DNA of 64,000 bases from Henricia sp. BOLD:AAB3569 (GCA_037783545.1 JBBELK010000068.1:372001-436000); one strand, 5' to 3'; counted from the first letter of the stretch, positions 1-12,619 are shown. Program-made: numbers and translations. The notes: a model not told the origin generated them from the letters alone.

Positions 1-479
1 AAGATGCTCTGGTAGCCGGCTGGATTGATCATTTTCCATAGAGTTGTGTGTAACTTAAAGATACGTCCTTAGGCGGTTTATGAATAACAACATTTCAGAG
101 TTTTGTACAATTTTTGTTTAATGGCCAATGACTATGCACGCAGATTTATAACTATTTAATTACTGAAATTTGTACAGATGGATAAGTCCAATTATATTTT
201 TTAATTCAATATTGTTGTTATTATGACAAAAACATGTTGTATTAAATGCTGTCTGTTTTTAATTTTTTTTACAAATGTCAAAGCATCATTTACCAAACGA
301 GTAAGAAAATGGACGGATCTGGTAACTGATTTTGGATAAAATAAGTACAAAACAACACCACTTTGGAAGAATATCAAGAAGTGACATATTGGGGAGGTGA
401 TGAGCATTGAGCAAGATCGATTCACGAGTAGAGTTTACCACTGGTTAAACGTCATCCCAGCAACACACACGCACACTGA

Positions 480-815
480 CGCTTAACCACTTCGTGATGG
501 GGAACTGCATATGCAGTTTTGAGTGCGAGTGTCTTGGGGGCGGTTACACAGAATTAGCTCATGAATTAGACCAGGGCAGAGCTGGTCACTATTCTCTTGG
601 GGTCAAGTCAGTTTTTGGTTTTTGACCTGTGACTCTGAAGAAAATGACTTGGAAAATAAGATTGATTTACGACTTGAAATAAAAACTAGTCATCAATTCT
701 CCAGCCCCAGAGACATACATGTATACTGCATAACCAAAACTGCTAGTGCAGTCTCCCGCTCCAGGGGAATGAATTGCAAAATGCCTAGCCGTCACGAAGT
801 GGTTAAGTGCGAATG
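480..815. repeat. Foldback in the CFAP210 downstream flank
   Basis: GCTTAACCACTTCGTGATGG (about 481) and CCGTCACGAAGTGGTTAAGT (about 788) are inverted copies, with GCATATGCAGTTTTG / AATTGCAAAATGC further in. The rest of 1-1451 shows no recognisable gene. Confidence 0.55.
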
Positions 816-1451
816 CCTTTGGTTAGTCGATCGGTTCCATGCAAAATGCTGCATCAACTCGACCATACCCTGTGGGCTGATTCGAAATGGTCGACCAGAC
901 ACCACTAACCATCATTGACTAGACTGCGTTCAGTTGGAAATAGTCGAACTATAGTTAACAATAGTCGTGAATCAAACTAGCCCTTGGATTGCAATGGGGA
1001 AAGGGGAGATACACGTGTACTCTACTACGGACGTAGTAACTGCCCAAAACCATGCAAACACTTTGGTTTCAAGAAATTAACAACAAAAATCCACCCTCAA
1101 AGTAACTCGGGCTTAATTTGATTGACAAGTCCGAACTATGAATTCTAAAATGTGAATTAGCCTGACCACAATTATTTTCTATCTTATGGGACCACTTATA
1201 AAGTAATCGGACTAACATTTGGTGAGCCCGCCCTCTTGTGGTTATTCCATTGTTACTGCAGTGTATCCCTATTGTGACGTCATGTAAATGCATTGGAGAT
1301 ACACCACAGTTTTCGTTCATCGGATTAGTCTATACGGGGTACGACAATCTTATAGTATAGCACCCTCAATGAGGAATTTAAAAACAATCGTCACTAAATT
1401 TCTCTTAAACTTTTCAAACAATTATTTACAGTTTTTATCAACAATGCATTT

Positions 1452-4400
1452 TTACCACACAAACCCAAGCCTGTTAGTGGTTTTGCCTGTATTTCCCGCA
1501 TGTGAATACTTGACGGCGTCCGTGCTGTTGCGCTGGTAATGCGGCAACTCCACGTCGGTGTAATCGTTGACGAGATAACTTGGACGGATGCCACCTTTGC
1601 CCTCGAAGACGGGCCCTTGTCCGCCCCCATGACCCTCCCTCGCAGCTTTGCGCAGTGGGTATGTATTCCTCTCTCCTTTCTCGCAGTGGTCGATGACTTT
1701 TTTAGCGTATTCCTGAAACTGTTGTTCCTCCATGGCGAGGAGTTCGAGATTTTTCTTGTCCATTTCAAGTTTTTCTTGTTCCTCCTTTAAAGGTAAAAAA
1801 AAAAACATGGTTTTGCAAACTTCTAAATAATGTAGAATATTTAAAATAATTTACAAACGGTTACACGTGTCTTGGTATCATAGTCTTGAAAATATTCAAG
1901 AAAAGTGTTTCACGACATAAGGGGGTGCATGCAAGGCTACCGTTTCTAAAAACACAATTTTGGCTGGAAACTTATTTTACAAAGCAAAGAAAATCTGTGC
2001 TAAGCAAATTATTTTTGTGCTAAACAGCACCATGAAATTGGCCCCTGGACTTTATCGATTCAAATTACATTATGAGCGAAATTTGTTACATTTTGAGCGA
2101 AATTTGTTACATTTTGAGCGAAATTTTCATAAATGTCACACTTGCATTTAGAAGATCACACTAGTTTATTGAATCGTTCTCGTTATGTTTTGGGTAGTAT
2201 CAACAGAAAAAGGTGGTGTTCGATTCATGAGGTCATATATTCTTTATATGCTGAGGGTAACTGTTCTCTGAAGTCCGGTAATTATAAAAAATCAACTCTA
2301 GAAGTGTCACGACGTAAGGGGGACACTGTGTCCCGTTTTCATGGAATGACCCATATAAATGCCTGTACTCAAGGGCACCTTAATGTGAATGGAACGATGC
2401 CCCCAACTATTATGACTCTTTTCCATCAATCCCACGTTTTCTGAGTCACGCGTCGAGATAATACAGTTTGTTACAGTTTTCCCAATCCTGTAATCTAACT
2501 TTAAAGACAGATTACATGATTAAGAAAACTTTTAAAAACAGGAACAACATCATTACATAACTAAAGAATAATGTTGATAAACTGCTTTGTAGAAATTTCA
2601 GCCACATAGATGCAGTAATACTTTAGAAAACCGGAATAATCCATGCATGTTCTTTGTGCAGAATGTTTTTTTTTAAACCACTTCAGTTGGCAATTTCTCC
2701 CACAAAGGTACCATTTTACACGGGGAAAAAAAATGTGGCGTCTGTTACCGTTGCTACCAACACTTCTAGACGGATTTTGGGTAGCTGCAAATAATGTATT
2801 AGGGCTTTAAACCATACCCACAATGACTTGAAACTCAAAGATAGTTTGACTTCACTTGAGTTGACTTGGGACTCGAGCAGAGAGACTTGTTCCAACCCCA
2901 CTAAAAACGAACCTACCTTTACTGTCTTTTCTTGTCTTTCCACAGCCTGTTTAACGTGGAACTTGGACAGCATGACGTTGCCTTCTCTGGTTCGTCTGTA
3001 CTTATCCAGTTGGTTGGTCGCAAACAGTTTATCAGCCTCCATCTTCACATGAAGTGCTTCCAGCTCCTTGCGTTTGACATCGCGTTCCTGCTGTTCCAGT
3101 TGCTTCATCTGCAGCTTCCGATGTTCTGCCTCTTCCTTCAGGTCATGTTCCAGTTTGCGTTGCTTCTCCTGCCCTTCCTTTTCGCGCGCGGCCTCGCGTT
3201 CCTCTACGGCAAGCGCGATCCGGTCGTCCTCGTCGTCCATCTTCATTTTGAGTTGGCCGTCGAGTTTACCCACCATTCTGTCGACGTGGTCTTGTTTTAT
3301 CCTTTAACAAAAAAGGGGGAAAAAAAGAGAAACCAAGATTGAAATAAAAAATAAACGCTTTTCTGGTTAAAACGTCTGCCTAGTGTGCAGGAGGTCGTGG
3401 GTTCGAGTCTCACCTGAGCACGCTTTGAACGAAGTGATTGTAACAGTAATGAAATGTGGCATTTTCTTTTTCTGGGAGAATCCGGCAGTGACAGACTGAC
3501 AATTTTGTTGGGTTATCAACCTGATTGAACCTACGTGGGATGGGCTGACCTTTGCATCTGCGCGTCTCCTGAACAGCCCTATAGGTGCAGGAGCGCGGAG
3601 AGGCATTTCAGTCAGAGTGGCGCACCCTGCCTCAGCGGCTCTTACGGAGGCTGGTGCAGTCAGCCTTGCCACAAGAGGTGGTCACACACGTTACTGACTG
3701 ATAAAAGCCTCCTTGTTGCTTAACCTTGCTTTATGTTGTTGCGCCAAGGCTGTTGTATCGATAAAGATAAAAATGTATTTCTTCAGGCTAAAAATCGCGA
3801 TCAAGTAGAAGCACTTTCGTTTTTACAAGCTGAGTGCATGCTCAATAATTTGAACGTATCGCAGCGCACGCGTGCGGCATCTTCGAATGAAAATACGCTG
3901 GTAAGTATTTTTTACGCGTGTTCATGTGCATCTATTGGCGCACCCGTGACCGTTGACCACCAAACATTCCCGGATGTTCTACGTCACGGAAAGCAATCAA
4001 TACAATGCCGATTACCACACAAGACGAATTTAACGCAATTACGACGAATTAGAATGCTGCCAACTTGAATTCTACTGCTCCACAAATGAAATCCTGTAGT
4101 GGCTAGTCAAAATTGAAATTGAGAACTGAGCTCGTCGCTGTTCGGGGACAAAATTACAGTATAATTCTAGGGAATTTGATATTAGTGCTAAAATAACTGG
4201 GAAATCCTATATAATTTGAGTTTTTTAAGCGGATACTCACTGCCAGAGATCCTGCTCTCGCTGTCTTCTAAGTTTAGTCATCTTCTTCTTAGCAGCAGCA
4301 AAGATTCGGATCTCCTCCTCCTCTTCCTCCTCCTTCTGCCTCTCGGCGGCTCGGATCAGATCACGGTCGGACACCGTCTGCTTGTGAGCTTTCATCAGGT

Positions 4401-7400
4401 CGACCTGTAACAGATGTTGATACTTATGGTAACATACTATAGGATCATTATATGAAGTTGGGATACGACATCCCTGTTACACCAGTGACCTTTATGTGTC
4501 TGTTTTCAATACTGGAGAGACCTTTCCTCCAGGATTATATATCTCTGTACAATGTCATTCATCTTCTCTCAAAACAAAAGAAATATCTTAAGATAGATCT
4601 AAGTAGATAACTTCAGCTAAAGAACTGCAACAAATAGTGTCACAACATACCTTCCTGAAAGCCCTGTGTGCACATTTCCAATATACCGTATGTAACAAGG
4701 ACACCAACAAATGTCACAGAGTATGTGTCCTTTGTTACCTACGTTAAATAGGAAATTTGTACACAGGGATATCAGAAAGGTATGTTGTTGCACTATTTGT
4801 TGCTTAGATCTTAGATCTGTCTTAAGATATTTCTTTTGTTTTGAGAGAAGATAACTGGCATTGCACAGAGTTATGATCCTGGTGAAAATGTCTCTCCAGT
4901 ATTGAAAATGGACTTATATATTATTAGACTACGAGTTTCCTTAGCTAATAGTGCACAGAAATACAAGCGGCTGAGTGAGATAAATTAAAAACCTCCATTA
5001 TTTTTAACGAAAGAGAGAAGCAATAGGCAACCAAATGGGATTTTGTTCAAATGCAGGTGTGACATTCAGTGGTTTTTCAACAGATTTTCTTCAACCACAC
5101 ACAAATTCAAGGTAGAATCCTCAAAATTTAGATTACAAGCGATTGTTCAGATTAAGAACTGTGTGCTAATGTCAAATTCAACAAGATCACTTTAAAAGAA
5201 TGAGTGAAATGGGACAAATTGGCATGACGTCCCGTTACATCAGTGACCATCATTTTGTCAAATAATTGCCAAAGTCACTCAAGACTGAAGACTAAAAAAA
5301 ATGCCACAGAACAGGCAAATCAACCATATCGTGCAACATTATTATATAAATGACGACTTGCTGTTCACTAATTGGCCATTTTGTGGAAATGAAGAAATGT
5401 CACACTTTGTGCCCCAACTTCGTGAAATGACCCTATAGTGTCCTCCTGAGACGGTACATATTCAAACTTTCGAGAGACAAGAAACACGTTGAGTTTGAGA
5501 AGGCTTAAAGATTATTTTGGGCAAATCTTCACCTGTGAGCCTGAATTTTGCGCATTTGAGAAGGCATGGAGGTATGTACCCATGTTGTTCCTAATCCTTG
5601 CTTTATTGTAAGTTAAATTTTTAAGTTCTGCGGGACTCCGTTAAATGCATGTGACAGTATTGTTGACAGCAGTCTGGGCTCGAACTTCATGACAACATCA
5701 ACGTTGCCAACTTTTCCCGGTACTTTTGGCCACAATGCCCCTGGATTTTCAGCAGTCAAAACTGTTGGCTTCATATTAACTTGACTTTATTGCTTTGAAT
5801 CCATTTACAAAACAAAAAAAACTAAAAACAAAAAGCCGCATCACCACATCATTTTGGGAGACTTCAACTTAGTCTAAACACAGTTCTTTTTTTTGGCATA
5901 GCCAAGTCTGTGACAATAAAACACTTCAGTGAAACCCAGTCTAAACTTTGAGATCTCAGAGTCAATGATGCTACCTTCTCCTGTCGACGGATGCCTTCGA
6001 TCTTGGCCTTCTCAGTGTCGTAGTGGATGACTTGTTGTTTGAGGTCCACGCCTTCGCGGATGTCGGCCACTTTCTCTCGCTCCTCGCTGGCGATGTGCAC
6101 TTGAATTCTATACAAGAATACAGTTAATAAACCCGTCTGAGCGCATGTTTCCACTTAGCACGGTTACAGTTTCGGTACCATTATCCATCCAGGGGCCAAT
6201 TTCATAAAGCCGTTCACTGATTAATCAGCGCTCTCTCCATTTCATAAAACTCATTCTCTGCTTAAGCACCCAGCAAACCAAACCGCATGCTAACCTGCCG
6301 ATTTTTTTGCTAACGCGACGCCATCTTTTTTCGTCGCCATACTCGGCAAAATAATCCAACGCATACACAACTTTCAGCTGTTGTTGAAATATCCCAGTCA
6401 ATGACAGGCAAGTTTTGTGTGTTAGTAACCGTCATCCCAAAATGGATACATTTTGAAAATTGAAATTTTGACATTGACATAAGCAAAGCAGACAATGAAC
6501 GCGTTTGAACAAAACATTTGACGGCATTGTGCATGCAATCTTCTCGTGTGCTTGGAGCAACAAGCTTTATGAAATGCGCTCTTGCTTGAGCGAATTTGCA
6601 TGCTACGCTTAATCCAGATTTTTTGATTAAGCGTAACTTTAACCTTCCCAGCCTCCATGGGGGTGCTTTTGGAAGGCATTTTAACAATATTTTAATTACT
6701 AAAACACCTTTGTGCCAATCTCATTCCAACTCCATGTAATGCTAGCTCAATTGAACCCCCTTGTTGGAACTTCTATAGTCACCTTTAATGTTAAAGACAA
6801 ATTACATGATTGGATAACTAAAGAATAATGTTGATAAACTGCCTTGTAGAAATTTCAGCCATTGAAAGAATGGTAAACAAATTGTCTGCAGACAATTTTT
6901 TTTTTTAAAGCACCTTTAGTTGGTAATTTCTCCCACAAAAGTACCATTGTACATGGGAAAAAATCATGTGGTGTTTATTACCATTGCTATCAACACTTTT
7001 AGTCAGATTTCTTTTTTTCAACTCGTGAAGTAAAATTTTGGGTAACTGCAAATGATGTATTGGGGCTTTAAAAGTGCTTCTCAACACATCGCCAAAAAGC
7101 ATTTAAAGGTAGTCTACTTGTTTGGTAATATCCCTCCAAAAAAATTTCTGAATTATTATTTTTAAGCTTGTTATCAAGATGGTAATGGTAGTAATCATCC
7201 TGTGAAATTATTTCGTCTAAATTGCCCCCATTCATGAGAAAAATGACAAATTTATTTGAATCTCCAAAGATCGCCTGTAGGCGGTCTTTGGAGCCATTCA
7301 TTCATGCACAAAAACCATACTTGGATTTTCAGGTTTTCTGAAGTATTACTGCATCTATGTGGCTGAAATTTCTACAAGGTAGTTTTCTATGCTTTCAATT

Positions 7401-10400
7401 ACCAGTGGAAATCATGCCGTATTTAACAGTTTACCAAACAAGTATACTACCTTTAACTTTCGTGTTTCAGAGTCTGCTAAAACTCACTGTTTAATCTGGA
7501 ATTCGGCCACAGTCTTCCTCTCCTCAATGGCCTGAGATGCCTTCTTGTGGTCGTCTAAGATTCCCTCTTCCAGCTCACGTTGGTACAGAGCCAGCAGGTC
7601 CTTGTCTTTCCCTGCTCGAGCCATTCCACGTTGCTGCTTCAGCTTGATTTGGGCTTCTCGCTCCTTTAGGACTTCTGTTAGCATGAGTGCACCCTACGGA
7701 AACAATTGTTTGGTATGCTCAAACTCAGGAATTGTTCAATCCCTACAATGCCTGCAGTTTAAAATAGGTTACAGGATTAGAAATCTAAGACAGATTACAT
7801 GATTGGAAAACAGGAACAACAGCATTACATAAATAAAGAATAATGTTAATAAACTGCCTTGTAGAAATTTTAGCTACATATAAACTCCTCAAAAAAAGTT
7901 CGGAAAGTCAAGTTTGACTGACGATTTATCTCTTGTTGCAAAATAATTTTCCTTGAATTTTATATCATTGGAAAGCCCTGTTATTCCTCTTTACGATGTG
8001 TCATTTGTTATGATTAAGCAATTGGGGGATGTGCAGCACAGCTGAATACGGGGGCGGGTGTAAAGTGTAAATGCATTGCTTTTGTCAAAAAGTGCATTAA
8101 ACACATTCCCATCCTCCAAGCAACAGGGGAATGCACTGCATGACAATAGCAGTGAATTTTGTGACATTTCACTTTCCACCCACCCCTGTATTCCGCTATA
8201 CTGCACATCCCCCAACTGATTAATCATAACAAATGACACATCATTGTAAAGAGGAATAACAGGGCTTTCCAATGATTCCAAATTCAAGGGAAATGATTTA
8301 GTAACAAGAGAGAAATCGTCAGTCAAACTTGACTTTCCGAACTTTTTTTGAGGAGTTTAGATGCAGTAATACTTCAGAAAACTTTTTAAAATCCATGCAT
8401 GTTTTTTGTGTTAAGTGAATGGCAAAAAAATCGTTTGAAGGCATTTTTTAAAAAGCACTTTCAGTTGGCAATTTCTCCCACAAAGGTACCATTTTACACA
8501 GTAAAAACCATGTGGTGTTTGTTACCATTGCTATCAACACTTTAAAGGGCCATGACATGCTAAACAACTTTATGTATTACTGCATCTATGTGGCTGAAAT
8601 TCCTACAAGGCAGGTTATCAACGTTATTTGTTAGTTTTTTAATGCTGTTGTTCCAATCATGCAATTTGTCAAGTCACAATAACTACATGGTTTTTGTCAA
8701 CTTACATGGAAGCCCTTGACTCGATCTGTCTGGTAGTACTGCAACGTTTTAGCTTTCTCTATTGCTTCTTTCCTGCATTGTGCCTGATACTTTGCCTCAT
8801 CGATATCGACCTGTACTCGTTCCTCTTCTTCTTTCGCTTCTCGAAGTGCTCGAGCCTCAAGTTTCTTAAGACGTTGACCCTATGGGATTACCAATGACAT
8901 AAACAAGTATAAAATGGAGGGGAAATATATTTGGAAATATATTTTAAAATATATTTGTAAAATATGCACGTTCGACACTCGTTCTGCTGTTTGGAAGATT
9001 TATTGGGGAAAAAAAACAATTATTTCACAGAATTCTTGAGAAGAAATCCTTTGAAAAATAAAACTTTTCAAAGTTTTATTTTGACTGTAACATGATATTT
9101 CTGACACGTGTAAAATAACTAAAATAGAGGATCCAACACTTATTTGATGGCGACTAGCATGTTTTTGGGATCGACTAAAAGTGACTCTTTCCATCTTCAT
9201 AGGTCAATGTAAAAAGTCACTTTCAAGCCCCACTTAACTGGGCAAGGCACTTAATCCCAGTTGCCACGTCAACCCAAGCGATATTTGGGGAACTGTTAGG
9301 GGGAATGCCACAATCTAAATGCTTATAGGGTTGAGCGCCTGGCCAGCAGCCACCTAGTTGAAGCGAAATGGTTCTGATGATTTCCTGATGGCAACGGTAA
9401 TAATGGCAACATCGCCAGGAGCACCCCGCAGGGTGGACATGTGTGCTATATAAAAATCCACCATTGTTATTATTATTAAATGAAACTCATATGGGTTGGG
9501 TTGCTTGCTTGCTTGTTTGCTGGGCTGTTGGGTTGTTTGTTTGCTTGTTGGGTTGTTTGTTGGGTGTGTTTGTTGGTGTGTTTGTTGGGTTGTTTCTTGT
9601 GGGAGTGGGCGAGGGGGGTTGTGGGGCGGTGCGAGGGAGGAGGGGAGTGGTACTGTGCAAGGGGGAGTGGTGCGAAGTGGTAGGGAAGGGGGAAGGGATA
9701 GGGGTACGGGAAGTGCCTTGTTATCGACTTTGACTTGTTGGTGTTTGTGTTTGTTTGTTCGAACTTTCCTTGGTCTTTTTTGATTGTTTACTTGTTTACT
9801 TGAAAGTTTTATTTTGTTTTTTGCCAATTTCCTGTAGTATTTAAAAAAATATAAATAAAAAATAATTAAAATATAAAAAACCATTTCACAGGTTGTTATG
9901 TGTTTAATATGTTTATTCCACAATCTTGCCAATTTGTTATTCTAATTTCATTCGTTATATTTAAATGTATTGCCTGACCACACACATATCATTTCGTACT
10001 AAATATATTTTAAATTGCATTTTGCTGTAACACCTTATTTTATCCACCAGTTAATCTGCCGTTATATTTTTTTCTCTAATCTTTTATTTAATTGATAAGT
10101 TTATATATATTTTTATATATTTATATTTGTCTATCCTTTATGTGAACAGTTCAAGCTTTAGGGCTATAGTGTTTAGGTTCACTTTTGCTTACCCTGGCCG
10201 GCTTGGACTGTTTTGTCCTAGTTCACTCCTGTCTATTTTTCTCTGCATTATTACATCGTAATTTGCGCTTTCTCTGTAACTTTTGTTTATTATTCACTGC
10301 ATGTAATTTATGTGTGCTTGTTTTTTTGATGTATTGGCCAAATAAATAATAATAATAATAATATTTAATTTGAATGTCTACACAAACTCACAGCAATCGT

Positions 10401-11438
10401 GTTACTCCAGTTTTTAACCATCTCTTTTGAGCGTTGATGCAACGCTTCTCTCTCCTCTCTCTGTGCCCTTAGTCTTTCTTCCTCCCGTGATTTCGTCTCC
10501 AGCTGGGCAGTGATACGGTTCCAGTCAGCCTTGGAGAGGATGGTCACTTGACGCAAATCTTCTTCAGTAGGAAGTCCATGCATCATTTTATTGCCATTGG
10601 TACCAGTACCAGAGGGTGGAGTCGAGCCTAAGTTGAGAAATAAACATGTCAATAAAGCAGATTCACCAAAATTGCCAGGTACATCAATTTTTTTTAAAAG
10701 GCTTGAAAAACCTTTAAATCGTATAAGATGAAGGGAAGTAAATGAGGACAGCGAACCAGTCTAGCTTGTGTTGACCTCTCCACTCTCGCGCATGCGCTTT
10801 TTTGATTTTTGAGCAAACAGTCTATTTTATCGCACGGATCGAGGGTCTCAATAAATTTTGCCCCACGATTTCACTGACATGGGATCGATGTGTACTCTTC
10901 GGAATATTTGAACATTATTGGAGCGAAAACTAGTGCACCGGCCTTTAATTGCATGTATTGAGCAAATATCAGAGCCAAGGGACAAATTTCATTTGCGTGA
11001 GTTTGCCACAGATTTGGGGTTAGAAACGGTACCAGGGCGGAGAATACGACGCACTGTTCACGGCCACGGGTCTACACTGATGCCAGTCGATTAAAAACAA
11101 GAAATAATAAAAGGCAGGCCCTGCTTTTTAATCCATGCACACGTGCACTTCTTCACCCAAAAACATGCCAAAACAAATTACACTCAGGGCTAGGCCTGGG
11201 CCTTCTTATTCAGTTTACAAAGACAAGTAACAGTAACTCAGTCAGCTTTAAATACAACCGTACCCCTCAAACTCGAACTTCGAAGAACATTTAATACTCA
11301 GCCTACAACTGGTTCATGAACATGATGAAGACGTTTTTCTGAAAACTGCAGTATTAAACATTCGTTTAGGTTACACAACTTACCCCTGGATCGACCTTTT
11401 CTACGCCCGTGTTTCACAGTTTCTCCGTTTATTTCCAT
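1452..11438 (-). CDS. CFAP210: Cilia- and flagella-associated protein 210 (CCDC173), 8 exons, 561 aa
   Basis: Coding exons, in transcription order: 11438-11384, 10627-10392, 8879-8706, 7693-7488, 6107-5975, 4404-4241, 3301-2917, 1784-1452. All introns are GT-AG and the frame is continuous at every junction. The product has 561 residues, close to the human length of about 550. Landmarks I recognise are DLRQVTILSKADWNRI early in exon 2, YYQTDRVKGFH at the end of exon 3 running into GALMLTEVLKEREAQI in exon 4, and YPLRKAAREG with GKGGIRPSYLV in the last exon. The body is almost entirely charged Glu/Lys/Arg coiled coil, as in the trichoplein/plectin-homology (TPH) family. Known role: a microtubule inner protein in the lumen of ciliary doublet microtubules. 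The start is the only ATG in exon 1 (MEINGETVKHGRRKGRSR). Introns 1-7 carry MITEs and SINE pieces. Exon 3 is a 58-codon exon. No clear poly(A) signal was seen downstream. Confidence 0.93.
2045..2130 (+). repeat. Short tandem repeat, 21-bp unit
   Basis: Three copies of TTTTGAGCGAAATTTGTTACA-like units (the first has ATTATGAGCG). In CFAP210 intron 7. Confidence 0.75.
2500..2811 (+). mobile_element. MITE family 'R1' copy
   Basis: TTTAAAGACAGATTACATGA to GTATTAGGGCTTTAAA. Shares AATAATGTTGATAAACTGC, GCCACATAGATGCAGTAATA and GTTACCGTTGCTACCAACAC with the other copies. In CFAP210 intron 7. Confidence 0.7.
3362..3480 (+). mobile_element. SINE family D, tRNA-like head, forward
   Basis: AACGTCTGCCTAGTGTGCAG then GAGGTCGTGGGTTCGAGTCT matches the head in 46335-46492. 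A block downstream (3610-3690, AGAGTGGCGCACCCTGCCTC) recurs inverted within the arms of the foldback at 35480-38694. In CFAP210 intron 6. Confidence 0.55.
4499..4914. mobile_element. Palindromic MITE, CTGTTTTCAATACTGGAGAG family, copy 1
   Basis: TGTTTTCAATACTGGAGAGA and TCTCTCCAGTATTGAAAA are inverted ends. CTCAAAACAAAAGAAATATC and its inverse follow, around a centre carrying TGTAACAAGGACACC. In CFAP210 intron 5. Confidence 0.8.
6791..7072 (+). mobile_element. MITE family 'R1', nearly complete copy
   Basis: TTAAAGACAAATTACATGAT to GATGTATTGGGGCTTTAAA. It is the reference for the interrupted copies at 7781-8547 and 43530-43796. In CFAP210 intron 4. Confidence 0.7.
7092..7456 (+). mobile_element. 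MITE family 'R2', intact copy
   Basis: TTTAAAGGTAGTCTACTTGT and ACAAGTATACTACCTTTAA are inverted ends. Interior GGTAATGGTAGTAATCATCC and ATTGCCCCCATTCATGAGAA are shared with 54364-55190. It ends about 32 bp before CFAP210 exon 4's donor side. Confidence 0.75.
7781..8547 (+). mobile_element. MITE family 'R1' copy interrupted by palindromic MITE 'P'
   Basis: Left TAAGACAGATTACATGATTG to TTAGCTACATA, right GATGCAGTAATACTTCAG to GCTATCAACACTTTAAA. In uninterrupted copies this junction reads CCACATAGATGCAG. Confidence 0.75.
7881..8359. mobile_element. Palindromic Tc1/mariner-like MITE, family 'P', copy 1
   Basis: TAAACTCCTCAAAAAAAGTT and AACTTTTTTTGAGGAGTTTA are exact inverted ends. The whole 479 bp folds on itself (GGAAAGTCAAGTTTGACTGA with its inverse; GGGATGTGCAG with its inverse). 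Inserted at TA in an R1 copy, CFAP210 intron 3. Confidence 0.85.
9195..9480 (+). mobile_element. SINE family B, 5'-truncated
   Basis: GGGCAAGGCACTTAATCCCA, GTTGAGCGCCTGGCCAGCAG, GGCAACGGTAATAATGGCAA then an ATTATTATTAAA tail. It matches the 3' part of 39665-39992. In CFAP210 intron 2. Confidence 0.65.
9481..9760 (+). repeat. G/T-rich low-complexity tract
   Basis: TTGC, TTGG and TTGTTTG words run into GGGGAGTGG-rich sequence. All plus frames stay open (Cys/Val/Gly/Leu), and the minus frame is Pro/Thr/Gln-rich; these are composition artefacts. Confidence 0.75.
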
Positions 11439-11774
11439 CACTTCGTTTTTCTCAAAAGCTTCAGACGAAAATTACACTTGAAAATAAGGAACTTTATGTC
11501 GTTAAACGACCGAATATTATTCAGTTTAATGCCACCGCACGCGCGCTAGCCAGCGGTCCCTGTCATATGTGTACCGCGTACTAGGCGTTGCTAGGGGTGT
11601 TGTCAACACAACATCCGCACATGCGCAGTAAGAGGGGATTCCCTCAGCAGTAGACTAGTTTCCGGTTCATGCATTCGACATACAAACACATTTCACTTGC
11701 GTATGTGGAATATGTGGTCTGGAAACCAGTCTACTTCATATACATGCAAAATGTGCAACGTCATGTCTAGTCTC

Positions 11775-12052
11775 TGGGCCCAATTTCATAGAGCTGCTTA
11801 AGCGCTACCTGAAAACGTGTGCTTACTGTAGCAGAAAAGTTGTGCTAACGTTAAGGCTATTTCACGGCCGCAGCGTGCTTAAGCATGGGCGCGCTTGGAA
11901 ACCGCCATTGTTGCGTCACTATCTTAAGCAAAATTTGGCTCTGCGGTAAGGCAGGTTTTTAGTTGCTTACCGTTTAACGATGTCTATGAAATAGCCTGGC
12001 GCTCGGTTAACGGTAAAATGGCTTTTAAACAGCTCTATGAAATTGGGCCCTG
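11775..12052. mobile_element. MITE with GGGCCCAATTTCAT terminal inverted repeats
   Basis: The ends are inverted copies: GGGCCCAATTTCATAGAGCT at the left and AGCTCTATGAAATTGGGCCC at the right, with weaker palindromy inside (ACCTGAAAACGTGTGCTTAC region). There is no coding capacity. Similar ends without a partner occur near 6190 and 52561, so this is a dispersed family. It is a non-autonomous DNA transposon; the superfamily is not assigned. Confidence 0.75.
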
Positions 12053-12432
12053 GTCAGTCGGGAGGAAGGAGCCGAGTCGAGTGCAGTGCTAGTCTTTTGT
12101 AGGTAGGGCGAGGCCGGCGCCACATTCGATCCAACCCTTGACCTTCCATATACCTTCCATACATTGCGATGTAGTGATTTAACCTTGAGCTACATACATG
12201 ACATAGGCCTACTGCAATGTTAATGTTCTTCCTTTTTCGTTGAAAATTTTCAACATATTGGGGGCGTTCGAGATGCTTACACCGTTCTGGGTACTAATGG
12301 TAACACTAACTAGAAAACAGGCATGACAGGGGGTTAGACTGGTTCCCGTCCACATATTCCACACGGGAGAATATAAGGACAGGTAAAGGGCGCTTCATCT
12401 TGATCTGTAATTGGTCGTCTTTGCGCGAGCGC

Positions 12433-12619
12433 CAGGGGCGGATCCAGGAATTTTTCCAGGAGGGGGTTTTGCCACCAGGGAGGGGTTTTGCCTATCAGAT
12501 TTTTATGTCTGCTTGTTTCGGACAGGCGGACACGCAAAAAATGCATTACATTATATTTTTTGGTGTCGGAGCAGGGGGTGGTTTTGACCCCCAAAACCCC
12601 CCCTCTGGATCCGCGCCTG
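12433..12619. mobile_element. Small MITE, CAGGGGCGGATCCAG ends, 5-bp target duplication
   Basis: The terminal inverted repeats are CAGGGGCGGATCCAG and CTGGATCCGCGCCTG. The flanks are identical AGCGC copies at 12428-12432 and 12620-12624, read as a target duplication. The ends resemble those of hAT-like MITEs, although hAT normally duplicates 8 bp. It is 187 bp long and non-coding. Confidence 0.7.

Noticed and set aside
3068-3342. Plus-strand ORFs rich in Ser/Cys/Leu opposite CFAP210 exon 7
   Set aside because: Antisense shadows of the Glu/Lys-rich coiled-coil exon.
9354-9932. 192-codon minus-strand ORF with Pro/Thr/Gln-rich tract
   Set aside because: It runs through a SINE and a G/T-rich low-complexity tract within CFAP210 intron 2; no recognisable domain.
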